The translations under genes and the position numbers were made by a program. A DNA stretch of 64,000 bases, from assembly GCA_036273715.1 (NCBI GenBank), contig DASUHB010000026.1, forward strand, positions 1-64,000. The letters are read 5' to 3'. Source of the DNA: Gemmatimonadaceae bacterium (GTDB lineage: Bacteria; Gemmatimonadota; Gemmatimonadetes; Gemmatimonadales; Gemmatimonadaceae). The notes below the pieces were generated by a model. The model did not search any database and was not told where the DNA came from. It saw only the letters and a list, made by a program, of their open reading frames with translations. Positions 24,452 to 31,979 of this stretch are shown in pieces (position 1 is the first letter of the stretch; the number at the start of each line of letters is the position of its first letter).

Positions 24452-26110
24452 TCACTTCTTGATTATGAAGTATGCGATCAGCGCGATCGCCAAAATGACG
24501 ATCACATTGAGCGCGATCACCAACGGCATGTAGGATGGTTTTCGCGGTTGGAGCTGCTGCGCGGCCGCGGTTGCGTTAGGCATAGCGGGCGGCTGCGCGG
24601 CGCCGATCGCGGGCCCTGCCGCGGGCGGCGTCGCCGAGCTCAGGATGCGGGTGAATTCGCTCGGCACGTGCGACGGTTGGCCGGAGGGCGCGGCGAACAC
24701 CGGCGGCGGCAGCGTCGGCACGGGAATCATTGGTGGTGCCGGCGGCGTCGGCGGTTGCGGGATGCCCGAATGGCCGGGCGCCGGCGGCACGGCGCCGAAG
24801 TTAGGCGAAGGCGGTACGGCGCCGACGTGCGGCGCGGGCGGCGCGATGCCGAAGTTAGGCGCGGGTGGCACCGACGGCGCGCGCGGGATCTGCGGCGTGG
24901 GCGGCATGGCCGGCGCGTGCATCGACGGCATCGGCATCGCGCCGAGCCGCGGCTGCGGGATCACGGGCGCCGGCGGCGGCGGAGGGGCGACCGGACGCGG
25001 CTCCGGGGCTCGGGCGATCGGCGCACTCATCATACCCGTCGCGCTTGCAGATCCCGGTGAGGGTGCGGCCGGAGGAAGCACGCTCGGCATCGGCACGAAG
25101 GGCTGAGGCGGCGCTGCCGATGGCGGCGTCGGCATGGCCGGTCGCGGTGGCTGCGGCATCGCGCCGGGCGATGGCGGTGAGTACAGTGGTCCGCTCGGCG
25201 CCGAACGCTCGGCGGGAGACGAGAAACCGCCCCCCTGAAAGATGCGCGTGAACTCGCCGGGCGCAGGCGGCGGGGGAGGTGGCGGGGGCGGCGCCGGCTG
25301 AGCGGCTGGTGGCGCGGGAGGCGGTGCGGCGTGTTGCACGGCCGGCGGAATCGGTTGACTAACGCTGACCGGCGGCGCGGCGGGACGCACCGGAGCCGGC
25401 GGCGGCGGGACGAACGGCGGTTCCGCTTGACGCGCGGGCGAGACCGGCTGCGACGGCGTCGCGGGCGGACCGCCGGTCATCGAATTGAAAAGACGTGTGA
25501 ATTCGCCGGCTTGATTGGGTTTGGGCGCAGGCGGCGCGGGCGGCGGCGGCGGCGGCACCACCGGCGGAGCCGGTGGTGGTGCCGGCGGCGCCTTGGGTGT
25601 CGCGGCGACTGGCGCGATGGGCTGCGTCATGGCGCCGGTCGCGCTCGCCGCCTGTGGCGGCGGAGCGACCGGCGGCGGTGATGGCGGCGCAACCTTCCCC
25701 GCGGCGCCGCCACCCGCCCGAATCGGCTGCGTCGATCCCGCGCGAGACGGCGTCTCATCCGGACGCCGCATCGTGACCTTGATCTGCTTCGCCGGCCCAT
25801 CGCCAGGCGCCGGCGCACTTCGCGTGTGCGACGAAATCCACACGTCGAGCGACTCGAAGCCCTGCAGAAACTGCGTGACCACGACCGGATGGCCTTCGAT
25901 GTCCAGGAGCTCGATCACCTTGAGCCGCTCGACGTCGGGCAGCGCGCGCGCGCGCGCGAGCATGGCGTTATTCTCGTCTGTGGTTCCGACGAGATAATGC
26001 ACCATGACGACTTTGCCGCTCGCCACCGCCAACGCATTGAGCGTGCGGACCTTCCCGTCGGCAACCGGCTTGAGAAGCTGATAGCGTGCGCTGAACTCGG
26101 CGCTTGTCAT
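24452..26110 (-). CDS. Proline-rich, tail-anchored protein with pseudokinase-like N-terminus
   Basis: 552 residues. Residues 1-97 read like the N-lobe of a Ser/Thr kinase (ARYQLLKPVADG as glycine-loop region, KVVMVHYLV where VAIK would be, then VERLKVIELLDIEGHPVVVTQFLQGFESLDVWI as hinge), but the catalytic lysine and the whole C-lobe are missing. About 400 residues of Pro/Ala-rich linker follow, carrying three copies of a short motif at about residues 202, 285 and 484 (GEFTRLF, GEFTRIF, SEFTRIL). The protein ends with one membrane span (YMPLVIALNVIVILAIALI) and KK at the tip. This is a C-tail-anchored cytoplasmic protein. Its place between two tssK genes suggests a scaffold at the T6SS membrane complex. 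I know no named family for the whole chain. Confidence 0.75.
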   Translation of the reverse strand: MTSAEFSARYQLLKPVADGKVRTLNALAVASGKVVMVHYLVGTTDENNAMLARARALPDVERLKVIELLDIEGHPVVVTQFLQGFESLDVWISSHTRSAPAPGDGPAKQIKVTMRRPDETPSRAGSTQPIRAGGGAAGKVAPPSPPPVAPPPQAASATGAMTQPIAPVAATPKAPPAPPPAPPVVPPPPPPAPPAPKPNQAGEFTRLFNSMTGGPPATPSQPVSPARQAEPPFVPPPPAPVRPAAPPVSVSQPIPPAVQHAAPPPAPPAAQPAPPPPPPPPPAPGEFTRIFQGGGFSSPAERSAPSGPLYSPPSPGAMPQPPRPAMPTPPSAAPPQPFVPMPSVLPPAAPSPGSASATGMMSAPIARAPEPRPVAPPPPPAPVIPQPRLGAMPMPSMHAPAMPPTPQIPRAPSVPPAPNFGIAPPAPHVGAVPPSPNFGAVPPAPGHSGIPQPPTPPAPPMIPVPTLPPPVFAAPSGQPSHVPSEFTRILSSATPPAAGPAIGAAQPPAMPNATAAAQQLQPRKPSYMPLVIALNVIVILAIALIAYFIIKK

Positions 26111-26186
26111 CGACTAGTGGTGGGTCATACGTTAGGGCACTCGCGCCGCCAGGTAGCCTCGTGCGGCTCGGGCGGACGACAGCACA

Positions 26187-26215
26187 CCGACTTCCTCACC
26201 CGAATCGTCTACAAT
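26187..26215 (+). promoter_or_regulatory. Possible promoter of the tssK-tssL-tssM operon
   Basis: TACAAT (26210-26215) is a good -10 in GC-rich surroundings. A weak -35 (CCGACT, 26187-26192) stands 17 bases upstream. The tssK start follows about 98 bases later. It lies in the 203-base divergent gap with the proline-rich gene. Confidence 0.35.
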
Positions 26216-26313
26216 AGCTGGCAACGCATCTCACGCGCAAACCGATTCGGCCGTCTCACCGGCGCCGTCTCGATCCGCGTGGCCGAGTCGAGCGATACAG
26301 GCTCAGGACACTC

Positions 26314-27669
26314 ATGACGCAACTCTCCAAAGTGGTGTGGCGCGAGGGCATGCACCTGGCCCAGCACCACTTCCAGGCGCAGAACCGCTACTTCGAGGAC
26401 TCCATTCAGTTTGCGGTGTCGCATCTGTTCTTCGCGCCGTACGGACTGATCGGAAGCGAGCTGGATGCGAACGCGCTGCGAAACGGAACCGTTGCGCTGA
26501 TCCACGCGCGGGGCGTCATGCCGGATGGGATGCCGTTTCACATTCCCGATGGAGACGCGGCGCCCGCGCCGCTGGCCATCGGCGAGCTGTTCTCGCCCAC
26601 CGCCGACGCGCACGTCGTCTACTTGACGATCGCGCCGTATCGCCGTGACGCCGCGAACTGCCTGCCCGCCGATGCGGTCGGGCGCGACGGCCGGGGCGTC
26701 CGCTACCTCTCGGAGCCGCACGTGATGCGCGACGAGACCACCGGGCACGACGAGAAGCCGGTGACACTCGGCCGCAAGAATTTCTGGCTCGCGCTCGACA
26801 GCTCGCTCGACGATGGCGCCGTCTCGCTCGCCATCGCGCGCGTCCGGCGCGACGGCAGGGGCAGCTTCGTGTACGACGCGGACTACATTCCGCCGCTGCT
26901 CCAGATCGGCGGCAGCGACCGCCTGATGACGACGCTTGGCCGGCTGGTCGAAATGCTGGACGCCAAGAGCGCTGCGTTAGGCGCGGGCACCGGCCGCCAG
27001 TCGTTAGGCGACTGGGCCAGCCGGGAAGTCGCGATGTTCTGGCTCATGCACGCCGTGCACTCTGCGTTAGGCCCGCTCCGGCATCACCTGCAGGTCAAGC
27101 GCTCGCGCCCCGAGCAGGTGTACGCCGAGTTGTCACGGCTGGCCGGCGCGCTGTGCACGTTCTCGCTCGACGCGCATCCGCGCGCGCTGCCGTCGTACGA
27201 CCACGACCATCTCGACGCCTGTTTCGATGCGCTCGACCGACACATCCGCGCCAACCTCGACATCATCATCCCGACCAACTGCGTGTCGGTGCCGTTGCGT
27301 TCCACATCGGCGTTCATGTACACCGGGCCCGTGAGCGACACGCGGTGCTTTGGCCGCGCCCGCTGGTTTCTGGGAGTACGCTCGAGCGTCGGCGAAGCCG
27401 AGACCATCACGCGCGTGCCGCGCTTCGTGAAAGTCTGCTCGGCCAAGTTCACGCCGGAGCTGGTGAAGCGGGCGTATCCCGGTCTCCCGCTCGAGTACGT
27501 GCAGGCCCCGCCGGCGGCGATCTCGCCGCGCGTCGACGCCCAGTATTTCTCGATCAGCAAAGCCGGCCCGTGTTGGGACACGCTCGTCCAAACCCAAGAG
27601 ATCGGCGTGTACGTGCCCGACGCGCTGTCCGGCGCCGAGGTGCAGGTGCTCGTGCTGCTCGAGTCGTGA
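26314..27669 (+). CDS. tssK: T6SS baseplate protein TssK, second copy
   Basis: 451 residues, the same length as the first TssK but clearly diverged. N-terminus KVVWREGMHLAQHHFQAQNRYFEDSIQFAV and PYGLIGSELDANALRNGTV, then GVMPDGMPFHIPDGD, KNFWLALDSS, YIPPLLQIGGSDRLM, and the head region VSVPLRSTSAFMYTG with VPRFVKVCSAKF. It is 36 bases upstream of tssL and heads the tssK-tssL-tssM operon, so it is the likely partner of the membrane complex. It contains three GTTAGGC heptamers, unlike the first copy. Confidence 0.94.
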   Translation: MTQLSKVVWREGMHLAQHHFQAQNRYFEDSIQFAVSHLFFAPYGLIGSELDANALRNGTVALIHARGVMPDGMPFHIPDGDAAPAPLAIGELFSPTADAHVVYLTIAPYRRDAANCLPADAVGRDGRGVRYLSEPHVMRDETTGHDEKPVTLGRKNFWLALDSSLDDGAVSLAIARVRRDGRGSFVYDADYIPPLLQIGGSDRLMTTLGRLVEMLDAKSAALGAGTGRQSLGDWASREVAMFWLMHAVHSALGPLRHHLQVKRSRPEQVYAELSRLAGALCTFSLDAHPRALPSYDHDHLDACFDALDRHIRANLDIIIPTNCVSVPLRSTSAFMYTGPVSDTRCFGRARWFLGVRSSVGEAETITRVPRFVKVCSAKFTPELVKRAYPGLPLEYVQAPPAAISPRVDAQYFSISKAGPCWDTLVQTQEIGVYVPDALSGAEVQVLVLLES

Positions 27670-27704
27670 TTGCGCCGCACCGCGCCATCGAGGATTTTCG
27701 CTGA

Positions 27705-28454
27705 ATGACGATTCCCGTCCAGATCGTTGCTCCGCCCGCGCCGGCCTCGGCGCCCGTCGCGCCGTCCGCGCGCCGCGGCCAGCTCGCGCTCGCGATGCAG
27801 GAAGTGCTGACGGCTACCGTTAGGCTGCGCGCCAACCGCCAGGTCGCCGCCGATGCCGACTCGTTCCGCGCCCACATGAAGCAGGTGATGGGCGCCGCCG
27901 AGCAGCAGGCGCGCCAGGCCGGGTACGCGGACGAGGACGTGCGGCTCGTGCTGTACGCCGTCGTCACGTTCCTCGATGAGTCGGTGCTCAACTCCACGCA
28001 GCCGATGTTCGCCGATTGGCCGCGCAAGCCGCTCCAGGACGAAATCTTCGGCGGGCATCTGGGCGGCGAACTGTTCTTCCAGAACCTGCAGTACCTGTTG
28101 GCCCGTCCGGATTCCGAGGATGGGGCCGACGTGCTCGAGGTGTTCGAGCTCTGTCTGCTGTTGGGCTTTCACGGGCGGTACAGCGCGAGCGATGGCGGCG
28201 AGCTGCACGCGCTCATGTCGCGCGTCGCCGAAAAGATACAGCGTATCCGCGGCCCGTCCGGCGAGCTGTCGCCGTCCTGGACGCCGCCGGCCGGCGACAT
28301 CCCGAGCGCCGGCGGCGACGTCTGGTCGAAGCGGTTAGGCATCGCCATGATCGCCGTGTTCCTCATCGCCGCCGCGCTGTTCGGCATCTACTCCGCATCG
28401 CTCCGGTCGAGCGTGGCCGCCGTGCACGACGCCGCCGCGCAGGTGGCCCGGTGA
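27705..28454 (+). CDS. tssL: T6SS inner-membrane protein TssL (DotU/IcmH)
   Basis: 249 residues of the DotU family. A short Pro/Ala-rich head is followed by the cytoplasmic hook domain with VRLVLYAVVTFLDESVLNS (the conserved YxxxAxxDE-type helix), DWPRKPLQDEIFGGHLGGELFFQNLQYL and LEVFELCLLLGFHGRYSA. A single C-terminal membrane span (RLGIAMIAVFLIAAALFGIYSA) ends the protein. There is no peptidoglycan-binding extension. TssL contacts TssM and TssK at the inner membrane. It sits between tssK and tssM with gaps of 35 and 36 bases. Confidence 0.94.
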   Translation: MTIPVQIVAPPAPASAPVAPSARRGQLALAMQEVLTATVRLRANRQVAADADSFRAHMKQVMGAAEQQARQAGYADEDVRLVLYAVVTFLDESVLNSTQPMFADWPRKPLQDEIFGGHLGGELFFQNLQYLLARPDSEDGADVLEVFELCLLLGFHGRYSASDGGELHALMSRVAEKIQRIRGPSGELSPSWTPPAGDIPSAGGDVWSKRLGIAMIAVFLIAAALFGIYSASLRSSVAAVHDAAAQVAR

Positions 28455-28490
28455 GCCCGTTCGGCCTGCCTCTTTCGCTCGGGTCCCGCC

Positions 28491-31400
28491 ATGTCGCGTA
28501 AGGCGAAAATCTGGGTGATCGCCTCGGTCATCTATCTGGTGTTCGTGGTCGTCGTGTGGTTCGGCGCCGCGGCGTTGCATCTCAAGGCGTCCGACGTCTG
28601 GGTCTTCCGGTTCGGGCTGTGGGTGCTCGGCTTCGTTGCCGCGGCGTTCATCGTGTGGTACCTGTTGCGGCAGCTCGCACCGGCGGCGCCGGGCAAGACC
28701 GACGACATCGACGCCGCGATGCACGCGGCGCGCGCGCAGCTGGCCGCGTCGCGCACCGGCGGCAAGGCCGCGGGCACGCTCGCGCGGCTGCCGATGGTCA
28801 TTCTGTTAGGCGCGGAGGGCAGCGCCAAGACCACGACCATCGTGCGCTCGGGCCTCGAGCCGGAGATGCTGGCCGGCGGCGGCGTCTCTCGCGATGAGAC
28901 CGTCGCGCCGACGAAAGGGGTCAACGTCTGGTACGCGCGCGACACGGTGTTCGTCGAAGCCGGCGGTCCGCTGGCGGCGGATCCGGGGCGGTTCGCGCGC
29001 CTCATCCGCTACCTGCAGCCGCGGCGCCTGGCGGCCGTCCTCGGCGGCGGCGCGCAGGCGTCGCGCCTGGCCCTGGTGTGCGTGAGCTGCGACCACCTGG
29101 TCCAGCCGGGGGCGAGCGAACAGGCGGTTGCGTTAGGCCGCATGCTGCGGGAGAGGTTGAACGAACTGGCACGCGGGTTGGGCATTCGGCTTCCGGTGTA
29201 CGTCCTCTTCACCAAGGCGGACCGGATCGCGTACTTCGCCGACTACGTGCGCAACTTCTCGAACGAGGAAGGACGCGAGGTGCTCGGCGTCACCCTGCCC
29301 GCGGACGCCGGCGCCGCCGGACTCTATGCGGACCGCCAGGCAAAGCGCATTGCTGAATCGTTTCAGCGGTTGTTCGTCTCGCTCGCCGACAGGCGGCTGC
29401 AGGCGCTGGGCCGCGAGGCAGCCGTGGAACCCAAGCCGGGCGCGTACGAGTTTCCGCGCGAGCTTCGCAAGACGGGCGCGGTGGTGACGCAGTTCCTCGT
29501 CGAGCTGTGTCGGCCGAGTCAGCTGCAGGTGAGTCCGTTCCTGCGCGGATACTACTTCGCGGGCGTCAGGCCCGTGTACATCAACGACGCCGCTCCGGCG
29601 GCGGCCGCGGCGGCACTGCAATCGCGCGGCGAGGCGCGCTCGGCCACGGCGGTGTTTCGCGCCGAGCAGATGGCGGCGCAGGCGCGCACGGCGCCTGCCG
29701 CGGCCGCGACGCGCAAAGTACCGCAGTGGGTGTTCCTCGGGCGGCTGTTCACGGATGTTGTGTTAGGCGACCGCGCCGCCATGCGCGTGACCCGCGGCGG
29801 CGCCCGGGTCAACACGCTGCGGCGCGTCGCGCTCGCGGTCGCCACCGCGGCCGGCGTCGTGCTCGCGTTAGGCTTCACGATTTCCTGGTCGGGCAACAAG
29901 CAGCTGGCGGCCGACACGGCCGCCGAGACGCACGATGCGATGGCGTTGACGCTGGCCGGCTCCGGCGCTCCCCCGGTGGAAACGCTCCACAAGTTGGACA
30001 CGCTGCGGGCGCAGGTGCAGATGCTGCGCGACTACGATCGGAACGGGCCGCCGAAGCATCTCGAGTGGGGATTGTACACGGGCGGCGCGCTGTTGTCCGA
30101 TGCCCGGCGCGCATACTTCACGTCGTACGACAAGCTGTTGTTCGAGGATACGCGTGGCGCGCTCGAGTCGGCGCTGCGCGCCGTGCCGCCGGCGCCGCGC
30201 CCGACAGACGACTACGGCAGCACGTATCGCATCCTCAAGGCGTATCTGATCACGACGACGAACCCCGAGCGCAGTACCGAAGACTTCTTGTCGCCGGTGC
30301 TGCTCACCGAGTGGTCGGGCGTTCGCGCGCCGGACACGGCGCAGAGCCAGCTGGCGCAGCGCCAGTTCGCGTTCTACGCGCGCGAGCTTCCGTTAGGAGA
30401 CCCGTTCAGCTTCGCCGCCGACACATCGCTCGTCGGACGGGCGCGCTCGTTTCTGCGCCAGTTCACCGGTATCGAGCCCATCTACCAGGCGATGCTCGCC
30501 GAAGCGGACAGCGGGCACGCCGCCATCCAGTTCAACAAGATGGTCCCCGGCTCGGCGGCCTATGTGCTGGATCGCGTCACCGTGCGCGGCGCGTTCACCA
30601 AGCCGGGCTACGCAGCGATGCAGCGTGCGTTAGGCAGCGCGGACCGGTTCTTCCAGGGCGAACGCTGGGTGTTGGGCGACGAGCCGCCGAGTCTGGTCGA
30701 CAAGACCAAGGCGCTGGCCGACCTCCGCGCGCGCTACGAGAACGACTACATCGCCGCCTGGCGCGAGTATCTGCAGGGCGCGAGCGTGACCCGGTACGGC
30801 AACGTGAGCGACGCCGCATCCAAGCTCGCGCAGCTGTCGGGCAACCAGTCGCCGCTGCTCGCCCTGATCTCGATCGCGTCGCAGAACACGAACACGGATA
30901 CGACGATCGGCAACGCGCTGCAGCCGGCGCACGCCGTCGTGCCGCCCGGCCAGACCGACAAGTTGATCGGCCAGTCGGTGCAGGGCTACATGGCCGCCCT
31001 GCTCACGCTGCAGGGTTCGTTAGGCCAGGTGGCGACGGCCCCGCCCGGGCAGTCCGAAGGCGCCATCGCCAACGCGACGCAGAACGCCAATGCCGCGCGC
31101 GGCGAAGCACAGAAGCTGGCGCAGAGCTTCGTCGTCGGGCGCGAGCCCGCGGTGGCGACCGCCATCCAGCGCCTGCTCACCGAACCGCTGGCCAGCATCG
31201 ATCCCTATCTGCGCAACTACGGCGCCGGCCAGCTGAACGGAAAAGGCGAGTCGTTCTGCGCCAGGAACGCGACGCTCTTCACGAAGTATCCGTTCAACGA
31301 GCGGTCGCCGATTCAGGCGTCGCTCGATGAGGTGAGCACGGTGTTCAAGCCGGGCACGGGGTCGTTGTGGACCTATTACAACGATGCGCTCCAGAACGTG

Positions 31401-31925
31401 ATCCAGGCCCAGGGCAGCACGTTCGCGCCGAAGTCGGGCGGTACGCTGAACGTCAATCCGGCCTTTCTCTCGTTCTTCAACCGCGCCGCGCAATTCTCGG
31501 CGGCGATTTTCCCGGCCGGCTCCAACGAGCCCCGCCTCACGCTCAGTCTCACCAATTACCTCATGCCGCAGAGCGGCCGCCTCCGCGTGGTGGGCGATGG
31601 ACTGACGGTGGACTACGCCGCCGCGGTCAAGCCGCACCAATTCACGTGGACGTTCCAACCGTCGGGCGAAGCGACCATCGCGGTCGAGCAAGGCAGTACC
31701 TGGGCGAACGTCGCCAGCTTCCACGGCACGTGGGCGGTGTTCCAGTTGTTCGGCGCCGCGGCCACGTGGGAACCGACGGCCACCGACTATCGCGCCGAAT
31801 GGAACATCCCCGGCAACGGCGCCGGTGCGAAGGTCGGGCTCGACGTCGGTCTGAACAACGTGCCGCCGGTGCTGCGGAAGGGATTCTTTTCCGGGTTCTC
31901 GTGCGTGAGCCGCGTGGTGCAGTAG
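28491..31925 (+). CDS. tssM: T6SS inner-membrane protein TssM (IcmF)
   Basis: 1144 residues, normal for TssM. Two N-terminal spans (KIWVIASVIYLVFVVVVWF, WVFRFGLWVLGFVAAAFIVWY) precede a cytoplasmic NTPase-like domain. A third span (VALAVATAAGVVLALGFTISW) leads to the large periplasmic part, ending in the IcmF C-terminal beta domain (FTWTFQPSGEATIAVEQGSTWANVASFHGTWAVFQLF). The P-loop is GAEGSAKTT (about residue 107), with Ala in place of the last Gly. The Walker B-like segment is VFVEAGG instead of LLDTAG, while the base-recognition TKAD motif is kept. Nucleotide binding may therefore be weakened. No TssJ lipoprotein gene that TssM would normally bind was found. Confidence 0.94.
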   Translation: MSRKAKIWVIASVIYLVFVVVVWFGAAALHLKASDVWVFRFGLWVLGFVAAAFIVWYLLRQLAPAAPGKTDDIDAAMHAARAQLAASRTGGKAAGTLARLPMVILLGAEGSAKTTTIVRSGLEPEMLAGGGVSRDETVAPTKGVNVWYARDTVFVEAGGPLAADPGRFARLIRYLQPRRLAAVLGGGAQASRLALVCVSCDHLVQPGASEQAVALGRMLRERLNELARGLGIRLPVYVLFTKADRIAYFADYVRNFSNEEGREVLGVTLPADAGAAGLYADRQAKRIAESFQRLFVSLADRRLQALGREAAVEPKPGAYEFPRELRKTGAVVTQFLVELCRPSQLQVSPFLRGYYFAGVRPVYINDAAPAAAAAALQSRGEARSATAVFRAEQMAAQARTAPAAAATRKVPQWVFLGRLFTDVVLGDRAAMRVTRGGARVNTLRRVALAVATAAGVVLALGFTISWSGNKQLAADTAAETHDAMALTLAGSGAPPVETLHKLDTLRAQVQMLRDYDRNGPPKHLEWGLYTGGALLSDARRAYFTSYDKLLFEDTRGALESALRAVPPAPRPTDDYGSTYRILKAYLITTTNPERSTEDFLSPVLLTEWSGVRAPDTAQSQLAQRQFAFYARELPLGDPFSFAADTSLVGRARSFLRQFTGIEPIYQAMLAEADSGHAAIQFNKMVPGSAAYVLDRVTVRGAFTKPGYAAMQRALGSADRFFQGERWVLGDEPPSLVDKTKALADLRARYENDYIAAWREYLQGASVTRYGNVSDAASKLAQLSGNQSPLLALISIASQNTNTDTTIGNALQPAHAVVPPGQTDKLIGQSVQGYMAALLTLQGSLGQVATAPPGQSEGAIANATQNANAARGEAQKLAQSFVVGREPAVATAIQRLLTEPLASIDPYLRNYGAGQLNGKGESFCARNATLFTKYPFNERSPIQASLDEVSTVFKPGTGSLWTYYNDALQNVIQAQGSTFAPKSGGTLNVNPAFLSFFNRAAQFSAAIFPAGSNEPRLTLSLTNYLMPQSGRLRVVGDGLTVDYAAAVKPHQFTWTFQPSGEATIAVEQGSTWANVASFHGTWAVFQLFGAAATWEPTATDYRAEWNIPGNGAGAKVGLDVGLNNVPPVLRKGFFSGFSCVSRVVQ

Positions 31926-31979
31926 ACCGCCCATCGCCGGCCACGTGCAGCGTTGGTCCGCAACACGACGGGCCGTGTC

